Shown here in pieces: positions 28,004 through 36,608 of a DNA stretch of 64,000 nt; positions within the stretch are counted from its first letter, which is position 1; the number at the start of each line of letters is the position of its first letter. The stretch covers positions 509,001 through 573,000 of the forward strand of contig NZ_CP022367.1 in assembly GCF_003119115.1 (NCBI RefSeq), in the 5' to 3' direction. The notes beneath the pieces are model-generated. The model searched no databases, was not told the origin of the DNA, and saw only the letters and a list, made by a program, of their open reading frames with translations. The stretch is from Azospirillum sp. TSH58. Lineage in GTDB: Bacteria; Pseudomonadota; Alphaproteobacteria; Azospirillales; Azospirillaceae. The translations under genes and the position numbers were made by a program.

Positions 28004-28558
28004 GTGAACCACACCATTCTGCATCGACAGCCGCAAGACACTCCCCACCCCGAGCCCGTGCCGCGCGCCGCTCCGGGATCCTCGACCATGGCCCTGTCGC
28101 CGGAGGAAGACCGGCTGATCGCCTGGGCCCAGGCGCGTGGCGGGCGTCTTCTGGTGGTGGACGACAGCCCGACCAACCGGCTGCTGACCGCAGCGCTGAT
28201 GCGCAAGGTCGGCTTCACCGTGGACACGGCGGACGGCGGGGCGGAGGCCATCTCCTCCGTCGCCATGGCGGAGGCGCCCTACGACGCCGTCCTGATGGAC
28301 GTCGCCATGCCGGAGGTGGACGGGATCGCCGCGACCCGGTCCATCCGGGCGATGACCGGCCCCCGCGCCGCGGTGCCGATCATCGCGGTCACCGCCCACG
28401 GCTTCGCCGAGGACCGCGACCGATGCGTGTTCGCCGGCATGAACGATTACGTGCCCAAACCGGTCCGCCGTCCCGAGCTGCTGGCCGCCCTGAGGCGCTG
28501 GCTGGAGCCCGGGGCCTCGGAGGGCGGGACCGTCAAAAGGACGAGCCCGGCTCCTTGA
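28004..28558 (+). CDS. single-domain response regulator (CheY-like)
   Basis: This 184-residue protein has an N-terminal extension (about 45 residues, Pro-rich) and a receiver domain with Asp53/Asp54 in LLVVDDSPTNRLL, phosphoacceptor Asp99 in AVLMDVAMPEVDGI, Thr130 and Lys152 in DYVPKPV. There is no output domain. The sequence resembles receivers of hybrid kinases. A start at 28088 (second Met, MALSPEE) is also possible. The last 26 bases overlap the convergent DUF924 gene, which is unusual. The cognate kinase is unknown. Confidence 0.88.
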   Translation: MNHTILHRQPQDTPHPEPVPRAAPGSSTMALSPEEDRLIAWAQARGGRLLVVDDSPTNRLLTAALMRKVGFTVDTADGGAEAISSVAMAEAPYDAVLMDVAMPEVDGIAATRSIRAMTGPRAAVPIIAVTAHGFAEDRDRCVFAGMNDYVPKPVRRPELLAALRRWLEPGASEGGTVKRTSPAP

Positions 28559-29084
28559 GGAACGCCGCCTCTTCCGCCGTCGTCTCGCGGCCGAGGACCG
28601 CGTTGCGGTGGGGGAAGCGGCCAAAGCGCGCGATGACCGCGCGGTGGCGCTCGGCGTAATCCACGACCACCGGATCGCTGACCCGTTCCCGGAACAGGGT
28701 GCAGGACAGATTCTGGCAGTCCATGTCCTCCTGATGCTCGAACGGCAGGTAGAGGAAGATCCGTTCGTCCTCGGTGCATTCCAGGTCGTAGCCCTGCTCC
28801 ACGACATGGCGGGCCACCGCCAGCGCCTTGCCGTCGGTCGCGAAGGCCCGCGGCGAACCGCGGAAGACGTTGCGCGGCACCTGATCGAGCAGGACGCAGA
28901 GCGCCAGACAGCCGTCCACATCCTCCAGCCAGTGATCGTACCGGCCCTCCGCCGCCGCCTCGTGGTGGGGAAGCAGCGTGTCGCGCACCGTCCGGTCGAA
29001 ACTGTCGGACTGGCGGAACCAGTAGGGCTTCATCGCCTCGTCGAACCAGAAATCCACGATCTCGTCGATCAGCCTGTCGGTCAT
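28533..29084 (-). CDS. DUF924 family protein
   Basis: This 183-residue helical protein has the family blocks IVDFWFDEAMKPYWFRQSDS, CLALCVLLDQVPRNVFRGSP, FLYLPFEHQEDMDCQNLSC and HRAVIARFGRFPHRNAVLGR. Those Asp-Gln-Pro-Arg-Asn and His-Arg-Phe-Pro-His patterns are typical. The function is unknown. The ATG at 29084 is preceded by AAGGTGG; upstream codons of the frame run into the terminator of petABC. It overlaps the convergent response regulator by 26 bp. Confidence 0.92.
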   Translation of the reverse strand: MTDRLIDEIVDFWFDEAMKPYWFRQSDSFDRTVRDTLLPHHEAAAEGRYDHWLEDVDGCLALCVLLDQVPRNVFRGSPRAFATDGKALAVARHVVEQGYDLECTEDERIFLYLPFEHQEDMDCQNLSCTLFRERVSDPVVVDYAERHRAVIARFGRFPHRNAVLGRETTAEEAAFLKEPGSSF

Positions 29085-29150
29085 CTGCACCACCTTCGCC
29101 TGGGAATGGGGTCGTCGATCCATGAAGTCGGTCAAAGAGCAGGGGCCATA

Positions 29151-29176
29151 AAAGAACAGGGCGCCCGAAGGCGCCC
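29151..29176 (-). terminator. rho-independent terminator after petC
   Basis: GGGCGCC-CGAA-GGCGCCC forms a stable hairpin (29159-29176), and on the minus strand it is followed by a T-rich stretch (TGTTCTTTTA). It lies 41 bp beyond the petC stop and ends the petABC transcript. Confidence 0.8.
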
Positions 29177-29217
29177 CGTCCAGTCTCACGTCATCCACAC
29201 CGGGCCGACGATGCGGC

Positions 29218-29982
29218 TCAGTGCAGGGTGCTCCACAGCTTGCGCTTGGTGGCGTACATCAGGCCGGCCAGCACGATCAGGAACAGGATCACCTTCACGC
29301 CCATCTGCTTGCGCGCATCCATGTGCGGCTCGGCGATGAAGGTCAGGAAGGTGCTGATGTCGTGGGCCTGCTGCTGCACCGTCGCCGGGGTGCCGTCGGC
29401 GTAGGTCACGCCGTCCGGCATCAGGATGTTGGGCATGCCCACCTGATGGCCCGGGAAGTACTTGTTGTAGTTCATGCCCGGCATCAGGGTCACGCCTTCC
29501 GGCGGGTTCTCCTCGAAGCCGGTCAGGAAGGCGTAGAGGTAGTCCTCGCCGCCGACGCGGGCCTTCGCGATCAGCGACAGGTCCGGCGGCAGGGCGCCGT
29601 TGTTGGCGGCGCGGGCGGCGTTGTCGTTGGGGAACGGCGCCGGGAAGCGGTCGGCCGGGATGCCCGGACGCATGAACATCTCGCCCGCGTCGTTCGGACC
29701 GGCCTGGACCTCATAACCGGCGGCGATCGCCTTCAGCTCGTCCTCGTTGAAGCCGATGCCGGCGAGCGTGCGGATCGGGACCAGCTTGGCCGAGTGGCAG
29801 GTCGAGCAGACTTCCTTGTAGATCTGGAAGCCGCGCTGCGCCGAGGCCTTGTCGATGGTGCCGAACACGCCGCTGTGCGCCCACTCCTGCTTGGGAATGT
29901 GCACCGCTTCCGACGCCTGCGCGGCGCCGGCCAGGCCCAGGGCGACGGCCGCGGAGAGGATGGCAGACTTCAGAGAGCGCAT
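29218..29982 (-). CDS. petC: ubiquinol-cytochrome c reductase, cytochrome c1
   Basis: This 254-residue protein has a cleavable signal peptide (about residues 1-23, ending AAQA). The c-type heme site is in EVCSTCHSAKLVPIRTLAGI and the C1-specific region is PALP-like NNGALPPDLSLIAKAR. The axial Met region is MPGMNYNKYFPGHQVGMPNI, and a C-terminal membrane anchor (KVILFLIVLAGLMYATKRKL) follows. It is the electron acceptor from the Rieske protein in the bc1 complex. The start codon shares one base with the petB stop (TAATG). It is the third gene of petABC. Confidence 0.97.
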   Translation of the reverse strand: MRSLKSAILSAAVALGLAGAAQASEAVHIPKQEWAHSGVFGTIDKASAQRGFQIYKEVCSTCHSAKLVPIRTLAGIGFNEDELKAIAAGYEVQAGPNDAGEMFMRPGIPADRFPAPFPNDNAARAANNGALPPDLSLIAKARVGGEDYLYAFLTGFEENPPEGVTLMPGMNYNKYFPGHQVGMPNILMPDGVTYADGTPATVQQQAHDISTFLTFIAEPHMDARKQMGVKVILFLIVLAGLMYATKRKLWSTLH

Positions 29983-31250
29983 TATGCCTTCTCCATGGGC
30001 TTGGCATGGGCGCCGGCGGCAACGCGGCCACCGCCCTTCAGAACCGGTTCGCAGATGCTGGCGGGAAGCGGCAGCGGACGCTCCAGCTTGCCCAGCAGCG
30101 GCAGCAGGATCAGGAAGTGGAAGAAGTAGTAGGCCGTGCCGATGCGGGCGACCAGCAGCCACACGCCTTCCGCGGGCATCGCGCCGGCGTAGCCCAGGAC
30201 CAGGGCGTCGATGGCGAGGATCCAGAAGAACTGGCGGTAGATCGGACGGAACTTGCAGCTGCGCACCTTGGAGGTGTCGAGCCACGGCAGGGCCGCCAGC
30301 ACCGCGATGGCGCCGAACATGGCGAGCACGCCGCCCAGCTTGTCCGGGATCGCGCGCAGGATCGCGTAGAACGGCAGGAAGTACCATTCCGGAACGATGT
30401 GCGCCGGCGTGACCAGCGGGTTGGCCGGGATGTAGTTGTCCGGGTGGCCGAGGTAGTTCGGGGCGAAGAAGACGAAGGCCGCGTAGAAGATCAGGAACAC
30501 GACGACCGCGAAGCCGTCCTTGACCGTGACGTACGGGTTGAACGGCACGGTGTCCTGCGGGCCCTTGGCGTCGATGCCCAGCGGGTTGTTGGAGCCGGAG
30601 ACGTGCAGGGCGGCGGTGTGGAGGATCACCAGGCCCAGCAGCACGAACGGCAGCAGGAAGTGCAGCGCGAAGAAGCGGTTCAGCGTCGGGTTGTCGACCG
30701 AGAAGCCGCCCCACAGCCAGGTCACGATCGGGTCGCCGACCAGCGGGAAGGCCGAGAACAGGTTCGTGATGACGGTGGCGCCCCAGAAGCTCATCTGGCC
30801 CCACGGCAGCACGTAGCCCATGAAGGCGGTCGCCATCATGGCCAGCAGGATCAGCACGCCGAGGATCCACAGGATCTCGCGCGGCGCCTTGTAGGAGCCG
30901 TAGTAGAGACCGCGGAACATGTGGATGTAGACGGCGATGAAGAACATCGACGCGCCGTTGGCGTGGACGTAGCGCAGCAGCCAGCCGTAGTTGACGTCGC
31001 GCATGATGCGCTCCACCGACTCGAAGGCGATGTGCGTGTTGGCCGCATACTGCATCGCCAGCACGAGGCCGGTGGCGATCATGATGACCAGCATGATGCC
31101 GGCGATGGCACCGAACGCCCACAGATAGTTGACGTTCCGGGGCATCGGATACTGGTTGTACTCATGGTCCAGCATCGTGAAGATCGGCAGGCGGCTGTCG
31201 ATCCACTTCACGACGGGATTCTTGAACTGGGGGGCGTGAGCCTGAGCCAT
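29982..31250 (-). CDS. petB: ubiquinol-cytochrome c reductase, cytochrome b
   Basis: This 422-residue multi-helix membrane protein holds both b hemes and the quinone sites. His ligands lie in RYVHANGASMFFIAVYIHMF and in LHFLLPFVLLGLVILHTAAL followed by HVSG. The Qo motif VPEWYFLPFYAILRAIP is present. Its length is typical, with a short C-terminal extension. It sits between petA (29-bp gap) and petC. Confidence 0.97.
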   Translation of the reverse strand: MAQAHAPQFKNPVVKWIDSRLPIFTMLDHEYNQYPMPRNVNYLWAFGAIAGIMLVIMIATGLVLAMQYAANTHIAFESVERIMRDVNYGWLLRYVHANGASMFFIAVYIHMFRGLYYGSYKAPREILWILGVLILLAMMATAFMGYVLPWGQMSFWGATVITNLFSAFPLVGDPIVTWLWGGFSVDNPTLNRFFALHFLLPFVLLGLVILHTAALHVSGSNNPLGIDAKGPQDTVPFNPYVTVKDGFAVVVFLIFYAAFVFFAPNYLGHPDNYIPANPLVTPAHIVPEWYFLPFYAILRAIPDKLGGVLAMFGAIAVLAALPWLDTSKVRSCKFRPIYRQFFWILAIDALVLGYAGAMPAEGVWLLVARIGTAYYFFHFLILLPLLGKLERPLPLPASICEPVLKGGGRVAAGAHAKPMEKA

Positions 31251-31279
31251 CTTGGGGTCTCCAGAACCTTAAGGGCCGC

Positions 31280-31849
31280 TTAGCCGAGCCGGACCGCGGT
31301 GTCGCTCGTGAAAGCGTACTGCGGAACGACGAGGTTGGCCGGGGCGGGACCCTTGCGGATGCGCCCTGCGGTGTCGTAGTGCGAGCCGTGGCACGGGCAG
31401 AACCAGCCGTCGTAGTCGCCGCGCGGATCGGTCGGCTTCTGCCCCAGGGGCACGCAGCCCAAGTGCGTACAGATGCCGACGACGATCAGCCATTCCGGCT
31501 TCTTGACGCGGGCGTCGTCGGCGGCCGGGTCGCGCAGGTCGCCGAGGTTGACGGTGCGGGCCTCCTCGATCTCCTTCGCCGTGCGGTGGCGGACGAAGAC
31601 CGGCTTGCCGCGCCAGGTGACGGTGATCGCCTGGCCTTCCTGGACCGGGGCCAGATCCACGTCGATCGAAGCCAGCGCGAGGGTGTCGGCGGCCGGGTTC
31701 ATGCTGTCGATGAACGGCCAGACGGCGGATGCGACACCAACGGCACCCACGGCCCCGGTGGCGAGGTAGAGAAAATCACGGCGGGAAGCCCCCTCGCCGC
31801 CGGGGGCCGCGTGGCCACCCGTCCCGGGCGGATGCGTGGTCTGAGCCAT
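31280..31849 (-). CDS. petA: ubiquinol-cytochrome c reductase, Rieske iron-sulfur subunit
   Basis: This 189-residue protein has a Tat-type membrane anchor (ASRRDFLYLATGAVGAVGVA at about residues 21-40). The Rieske [2Fe-2S] ligands lie in CTHLGC and CPCHGSHYD (Cys, His, Cys and Cys-His pairs). The hinge precedes TLALASIDVDL. It takes electrons from ubiquinol and passes them to cytochrome c1. The ATG at 31849 has GAGGAGA 10 nt upstream, and the 5' end of the operon lies here, with the divergent trmL promoter region beyond. Confidence 0.97.
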   Translation of the reverse strand: MAQTTHPPGTGGHAAPGGEGASRRDFLYLATGAVGAVGVASAVWPFIDSMNPAADTLALASIDVDLAPVQEGQAITVTWRGKPVFVRHRTAKEIEEARTVNLGDLRDPAADDARVKKPEWLIVVGICTHLGCVPLGQKPTDPRGDYDGWFCPCHGSHYDTAGRIRKGPAPANLVVPQYAFTSDTAVRLG

Positions 31850-32105
31850 AAGCGTTAATCTCCTCAAGGCATACGCGGCGCGCCGAAGCGCCCTATGACA
31901 CGTGGACCAGTGTTTATCACGACTTGACGGGCATGTCCGCTCACTGGGTGGGTGGGTGCGCGCCGCGTCGACCGGGGTTGTATCTCCCGGGTATCCGGGG
32001 TGCGGTATACAGTCGCGGCAACGCCTTGAAAAGGTTTTGTCATCGGGACAACTTGTCGCGCTTTGCGGTGCACCATTAGACTTCGCTGAACCAAAAGGGA
32101 ATTTC

Positions 32106-32579
32106 ATGCGCCTCGTTCTCTTCGAACCGGACATTCCCCAGAACGCCGGGACTCTGATGCGTCTGGCGGCGGGACTCGGGGTGCCGCTGGACCTGATCGA
32201 ACCCTGCGGCTTCGTTCTGGACGACCGCAAGCTGCGGCGGGCCGGGATGGACTACATCGACCAGCTCTCATTGGTCCGGCACAGCTCCTGGGCGGCCTAC
32301 CGGGCGCTGCCGCAGGCCGGGCGGCTGGTGCTGCTGACCACCCGCGGCGCCGTTCCCTACACCGATTTCGCCTTCGCGCCGGACGACCGGATCATGGTCG
32401 GGCGCGAGAGCGCCGGGGTGCCCGACGAGGTGCACGAGGCCGCCGACGTCCGGCTGGTCATTCCGTTGAAGCCGCCCGCCCGGTCGCTGAATGTTGCGCT
32501 GAGTGCCGCGATGGTGTTGGGTGAAGCCCTGCGGCAGACGGCCGCATTGCCGAGCCCATCGCCCCATCCTTTGCCCTGA
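32106..32579 (+). CDS. trmL: tRNA (cytidine(34)-2'-O)-methyltransferase
   Basis: This 157-residue SPOUT methyltransferase has the N-terminal LVLFEPDIPQNAGTLMRLAA and the knot motifs IMVGRESAGVPDEVHEAADV, then VIPLKPPARSLNVALSAAMV. TrmL methylates the wobble base of tRNA-Leu isoacceptors. AAAGGGA precedes the ATG by 6 nt. It is divergent from petA and directly upstream of hemF. Confidence 0.94.
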   Translation: MRLVLFEPDIPQNAGTLMRLAAGLGVPLDLIEPCGFVLDDRKLRRAGMDYIDQLSLVRHSSWAAYRALPQAGRLVLLTTRGAVPYTDFAFAPDDRIMVGRESAGVPDEVHEAADVRLVIPLKPPARSLNVALSAAMVLGEALRQTAALPSPSPHPLP

Positions 32580-32599
32580 CCGACGCCGGACGCCCGCCC

Positions 32600-33487
32600 A
32601 TGACCACCTCCCCCACCGACGCCATGGACATCAAAGCCGCCCGTCAGGCTCAGGCCAGCGCCTGGTTCGCCGAACTGCGCGACCGCATCTGCGCCGAGTT
32701 CGAGCGGATCGAGGACGAGCTGACCGGCACCCATTCCGACCTGCCGCCGGGCCGCTTCGAGCGCAAGCCCTGGCAGCGCCCCGACCATGGCGGCGGCGAG
32801 GGCGGCGGCGGCGTGATGTCGGTGATGCGGGGCCGCGTGTTCGAGAAGGTGGGGGTCAACGTCTCCACGGTGCACGGCACCTTCAGCCCGGAGTTCCGCG
32901 CCAACATTCCCGGCGCCGCGGAGGACGGGCGGTTCTGGGCGTCGGGCATCAGCCTCGTCGCGCACATGCGCTCGCCGCTGGTGCCGGCCACGCATATGAA
33001 CACGCGTCACATCGTGACCAGCCTCGGCTGGTTCGGCGGCGGCGCCGACCTCACCCCGATGGTGCCCGACGAGCAGGACACCGCCGACTTCCACGCCGCC
33101 TTCCGCGGCGCCTGCGACCGCCACGACCCGACCTGCTACGCGCGCTACAAGGAATGGTGCGACCGCTACTTCTTCCTGCCGCACCGGGGCGAGGCGCGCG
33201 GCGTCGGCGGCATCTTCTACGACAATCTGGACTCCGGGAACTGGGAGGCCGACTTCGCCTTCACCCGCGATGTGGGCTTGGCCTTCCTGGAGGTCTTCCC
33301 CACCCTGGTCCGCCGCCACATGAACCGGCCCTGGACACCGGAGCAGCGCGAACACCAGCTGATCCGCCGCGGCCGCTACGTCGAGTTCAACCTGCTCTAC
33401 GACCGCGGGACGACCTTCGGCCTGAAGACCGGCGGCAACACCGAGGCCATCCTGATGAGCATGCCGCCCGAGGTGAAGTGGCCGTAA
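32600..33487 (+). CDS. hemF: oxygen-dependent coproporphyrinogen III oxidase
   Basis: HemF decarboxylates coproporphyrinogen III to protoporphyrinogen IX using O2. The 295-residue length is usual. The sequence has MSVMRGRVFEKVGVNVSTVH, THMNTRHIVTSLGWFGGGAD, LTPM, YFFLPHRGEARGVGGIFYDN and RGRYVEFNLLYDRGTTFGLK, the family core. It is 21 bp after trmL. A Met nine codons into the ORF is an alternative start. It supplies heme, and sits close to the heme-rich bc1 genes. Confidence 0.96.
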   Translation: MTTSPTDAMDIKAARQAQASAWFAELRDRICAEFERIEDELTGTHSDLPPGRFERKPWQRPDHGGGEGGGGVMSVMRGRVFEKVGVNVSTVHGTFSPEFRANIPGAAEDGRFWASGISLVAHMRSPLVPATHMNTRHIVTSLGWFGGGADLTPMVPDEQDTADFHAAFRGACDRHDPTCYARYKEWCDRYFFLPHRGEARGVGGIFYDNLDSGNWEADFAFTRDVGLAFLEVFPTLVRRHMNRPWTPEQREHQLIRRGRYVEFNLLYDRGTTFGLKTGGNTEAILMSMPPEVKWP

Positions 33488-33497
33488 CGGCCCCTCC

Positions 33498-34751
33498 TCA
33501 CCCCAAGCGCCTCGCCGCCTCCGCCAGGCACGCCTCCCGGCCGGGCCGGAAGTCCTCGGCGATCCACCACGCCTCGACCTGCTTCAGCAGCGCGCCCACC
33601 GCCGGGCCGCGCGGCATCCCCATGGCCAGCAGGTCGCGCCCGGCGATGGGAAGGACCAGGGACGGCAGGTCCTCGGCGGTCGCCAGCGCCGCCTTCACCG
33701 CGTCGAGCGCCACCGGTCCGGGGGCGTCCACCGCCGCCAGCAGCACGAGGTCGCGGTACAGCCCGGCGTCGCCCAGCCGGTAGAGCGCCTGACGCCGCTT
33801 CACCGGCCCGTCGGAGGGAGCCACAGCCATCAATGGTATTGCCATCGGCGGCTCGGTCAGGGCGGCGAGCCGGTCGCGGTCGGCGTTGGACAGGCGCAGC
33901 GTCTGGGCCACGGCCAGCGCCCCCGCCCGGTCGGTGTCCAGCACGGCGGCGAAGCGGCGCACCGCGTCGGCCGGCTCGGCCAGATCGTGCTCCAGCCGGA
34001 CCAGCCCATCCAGCCGGGCGGTGCGCACCGCGTCCGGCAACAGATGGGCCATCACGCCGAGCCCGATCATCAGCTCCCAGACCGACGCCGGGTCAAGCGC
34101 CGCCAACAGGCGGGACAGCTCGCCCCGCACCCGCTCGCCGGACAGGGTGGGCAGGCGGGGGGCCATCTCGGCGCAGGCGGCCAGCGCCGCCGCGTCCGGG
34201 GCGCCGCGCCCGTAATGGGCGTGGAAGCGGAAGAAGCGCAGCAGGCGCAGCACATCCTCCTCGATGCGCTGGCGCGGGTCGCCGACGAAGCGCACCCGCC
34301 CGGCGGCCATGTCCGCCAGCCCCCCGAAGGGGTCGTAGACGCAGCCGTCCAGCGTGCAGCTCAGCGCGTTCATCGTCAGGTCGCGCCGGGCTGCGTCCTC
34401 CCGCCAGTCGTCGGTGAACTCCACGCGGGCGTGACGCCCGAAGCTCTCCACGTCGCGGCGCAGCGTGGTGATCTCGTAATGCGCCTTCCCGACCACGGCG
34501 GTGATGGTGCCGTGCTCGATCCCGGTGGGGATGGCGCCGATGCCCGCGGCCTTCAGCAACGCCATCACCCGCTCCGGCGGAGCGTGGGTGGCGATGTCGA
34601 TGTCCTTCACCTTGCGGCCCAGCCAGGCGTCGCGCACGCAACCGCCGACGAAGCGCGCGTCGGCCCCTCCGGCGGCCAGGGCGTCGAACACGGCGCGCGT
34701 TTCGGGAGCGGTCATCCAGGGCTGGGGGGCGATGCGGGCGTTGACGGTCAT
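33498..34751 (-). CDS. cca: CCA tRNA nucleotidyltransferase / poly(A) polymerase family
   Basis: This 417-residue class II nucleotidyltransferase has RFVGGCVRDAWLGRKVKDID with the catalytic Asp-x-Asp (DIDIAT), the RRDLTMNALS motif and the ERVRGELSRLLAAL region in the tRNA-binding half. In alphaproteobacteria this type adds CCA to tRNA 3' ends. It is the last gene of the minus-strand run DUF1285-Nudix-DUF6111-CCA and converges on hemF. Confidence 0.92.
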   Translation of the reverse strand: MTVNARIAPQPWMTAPETRAVFDALAAGGADARFVGGCVRDAWLGRKVKDIDIATHAPPERVMALLKAAGIGAIPTGIEHGTITAVVGKAHYEITTLRRDVESFGRHARVEFTDDWREDAARRDLTMNALSCTLDGCVYDPFGGLADMAAGRVRFVGDPRQRIEEDVLRLLRFFRFHAHYGRGAPDAAALAACAEMAPRLPTLSGERVRGELSRLLAALDPASVWELMIGLGVMAHLLPDAVRTARLDGLVRLEHDLAEPADAVRRFAAVLDTDRAGALAVAQTLRLSNADRDRLAALTEPPMAIPLMAVAPSDGPVKRRQALYRLGDAGLYRDLVLLAAVDAPGPVALDAVKAALATAEDLPSLVLPIAGRDLLAMGMPRGPAVGALLKQVEAWWIAEDFRPGREACLAEAARRLG

Positions 34752-34776
34752 GGCGGCAGGCTAGCCCGCGGAACGC

Positions 34777-35112
34777 TCAATTGCCAGATGGCCCGCTGCC
34801 GGATGGCCCGCTGCCGGATGGCCCATTGCCGGATGGGCCGCCGCCGATCACCCGCCCGTCTTCGAGATGGGCCGGTGTGTAGGGCGTGTGCGGCGCCACC
34901 CCGCTGGTCATGGCAACGGCTCCCAGCGTCACCGCCATCGCCGCCACCCCGGCGAAGACCAGCCAGGGCCAGGGCGCCGTCGCCCACCAGGGGGCCGGGC
35001 GGTGCGCCTCCTCCGCCTCGCGGCGGCGCCGCTCGACGACGAACACGTACAGGACATAACCCGCCGTGGGCAGGACCAGGGGCAGGATGACCGTCAGGAA
35101 GATCCGCAGCAC
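34777..35112 (-). CDS. DUF6111 family small membrane protein
   Basis: This 111-residue protein has two hydrophobic segments (residues 1-27 and about 48-70) and a basic loop between them. The C-terminus ends in four copies of Gly-Pro-Ser-Gly encoded by a 15-bp tandem repeat (34786-34830). It sits between the Nudix and CCA genes, the usual place for this family in Rhodospirillales. The function is unknown. Confidence 0.75.
   Translation of the reverse strand: MLRIFLTVILPLVLPTAGYVLYVFVVERRRREAEEAHRPAPWWATAPWPWLVFAGVAAMAVTLGAVAMTSGVAPHTPYTPAHLEDGRVIGGGPSGNGPSGSGPSGSGPSGN
34786..34830. repeat. 15-bp tandem repeat, three units, in the DUF6111 3' end
   Basis: The unit RGATGGCCCGCTGCC appears at 34786, 34801 and 34816 (the last with one change). 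It encodes Gly-Ser-Gly-Pro-Ser-type repeats in frame. It is prone to copy-number change. Confidence 0.85.
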
Positions 35113-35124
35113 GCGCCGCCCGCC

Positions 35125-35811
35125 TTACGATGGTCCGCCGGCGGGCCGGTCGCCCAGGCGGTCGGCCCCCAGGCCGTCGCACCCCAGCCCTTCGCCCAGC
35201 CCCTCGGCGCGCAGAACATCGCAGAGATTCACCAGCATCCCCGCCGTCGCGCCCCAGATGAAGCGCTGCTGGTAGGGGAAGGCGTAGAAGTAGCGCTGCG
35301 CGCCCTGGAACTCGCGGCTGTGGCGCTGCGGGTTGGTCGGGTCGAGGATGGCGGCCAGCGGCACCTCGAAGACCTCCGCCACCTCGGTCGGGTCGGGTGT
35401 CACCTGGAAGGGCGGGCGCACCAGCCCGACCACCGGAGTCACCCGGAAGCCGGTCCGCGTCACGTAGGTGTCGAGCCGCCCCAGCACCTCGATGCGGTCG
35501 CGCGCCAGCCCGATCTCCTCCTCGGTCTCGCGCAGGGCGGTGTCCTCCGGATCGCGGTCGTCGCTCTCCATCCGCCCGCCGGGGAAGCTGATCTGCCCGG
35601 CGTGGGCGGTCAGGTTGGCGGTGCGCTGGGTGAAGATGACCGTCAGCTCCTCCGGACGGTCGACCAGCGGCACCAGGACGGCAGCCTCCCGCAGCTTGGC
35701 CTGGGAAGGCTCGAAACCGGGATTCAGATCATGGTCGCCGCGCACCTTGACCGGGCGCAGGCCAGCGGCGGCGCTTCCCGGAAAGCGCTTGCGGATCTCG
35801 TCGAGACTCAC
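35125..35811 (-). CDS. Nudix CoA pyrophosphatase
   Basis: This 228-residue NUDIX hydrolase contains the Nudix box GRMESDDRDPEDTALRETEE followed by EIGL at about residues 80-103, and the CoA-specific upstream block (VIFTQRTANLTAHAGQISFP). It hydrolyses CoA and derivatives. The GTG at 35811 is chosen because it overlaps the DUF1285 stop (GTGA) and gives the family N-terminus SLDEIRKRF. An ATG at 35856 would overlap by 49 bp. A Gly-Leu/Asp-rich C-terminal tail is less conserved. Confidence 0.92.
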   Translation of the reverse strand: MSLDEIRKRFPGSAAAGLRPVKVRGDHDLNPGFEPSQAKLREAAVLVPLVDRPEELTVIFTQRTANLTAHAGQISFPGGRMESDDRDPEDTALRETEEEIGLARDRIEVLGRLDTYVTRTGFRVTPVVGLVRPPFQVTPDPTEVAEVFEVPLAAILDPTNPQRHSREFQGAQRYFYAFPYQQRFIWGATAGMLVNLCDVLRAEGLGEGLGCDGLGADRLGDRPAGGPS

Positions 35812-36404
35812 CCGCCAGGCAGCCTGCCCAGCACGAAGAAGACCTTCTTGCTCCATACCCCCACCTCAGCCTCACCATCATGGCCGCGCGTGTCGGCCCG
35901 GTCCACCAATTCGTAGTAGACCGAACGAAGAATTCGCGCTTCGAGCCCGTTTCTTATGAGGATATAGGGCGTCGGTTCGCCATTTTCAGGATTGTGGACA
36001 ACTCTGATCGGATGATCCGGCCCGCATTCGACCCATTCGTCTAAATTTGTACGGAATGACACCACCTGTTCGTCGCCATCTCCGCTTGCCGCCATTTCCA
36101 CGGCGACGAACGGCGTGTCCTCGACCACGATCCGCCCGCGCTCGACCGGGGTGACCAGCCAGAAGTCGCCCGCCCCGTCGCGCCGCAGGACGGTGGCGAA
36201 CAGCTTGACCAGCTCGATCCGCCGGATCGGGTCGCCTTCGTGGAACCAGGTGCCGTCGCGGGCGATGCGGATGTCGAACCGCTGCTCCCGCGCGGTCAGC
36301 GGCAGAGCGGGGGGCGGGCTTTCGCCGCTCTCCCCACCGGTCATCCCACCTGGGCGCGTTTCATTTGGGCGCTTGTCATTCGCCGGTTCATTGCCGACTT
36401 TCAT
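35808..36404 (-). CDS. DUF1285 domain-containing protein
   Basis: This 198-residue protein has the DUF1285 blocks QRFDIRIARDGTWFHEGDPI, VKLFATVLRRDGAGDFWLVT and TPYILIRNGLEARILRSVYY. The N-terminal 35 residues are low complexity. The start at MKVGNE (36404) is chosen on length; the frame is open further upstream. The family has no known role. It is translationally coupled to the Nudix gene and divergent from moxR. Confidence 0.87.
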   Translation of the reverse strand: MKVGNEPANDKRPNETRPGGMTGGESGESPPPALPLTAREQRFDIRIARDGTWFHEGDPIRRIELVKLFATVLRRDGAGDFWLVTPVERGRIVVEDTPFVAVEMAASGDGDEQVVSFRTNLDEWVECGPDHPIRVVHNPENGEPTPYILIRNGLEARILRSVYYELVDRADTRGHDGEAEVGVWSKKVFFVLGRLPGG

Positions 36405-36532
36405 CGCTAGCCTTCTCGTCTTTTTCTGGCATGAGGGGCACAGAGGGAACTGGCCGCGCAACGTAATTTCGCCATACTCGTCACATAGGTCCGGACTGGC
36501 GGATTTGCCACGATGGCCGTTTCGACCCCCAG

Positions 36533-36574
36533 CGGTCATGATTGGGCGGTCATGATTGGGCGGTCATGATTGCC
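36533..36574. promoter_or_regulatory. three tandem 14-bp repeats between DUF1285 and moxR
   Basis: CGGTCATGATTGGG occurs at 36533, 36547 and 36561 (the last with two changes). Each unit contains the palindrome TCATGA. The array sits in the divergent gap, 35-75 bp upstream of the moxR GTG. It could be a binding array or simply a repeat expansion. Confidence 0.5.
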
Positions 36575-36608
36575 CACCGAGTGCATGGTCTTAAACGGGA
36601 GCAGAGAC

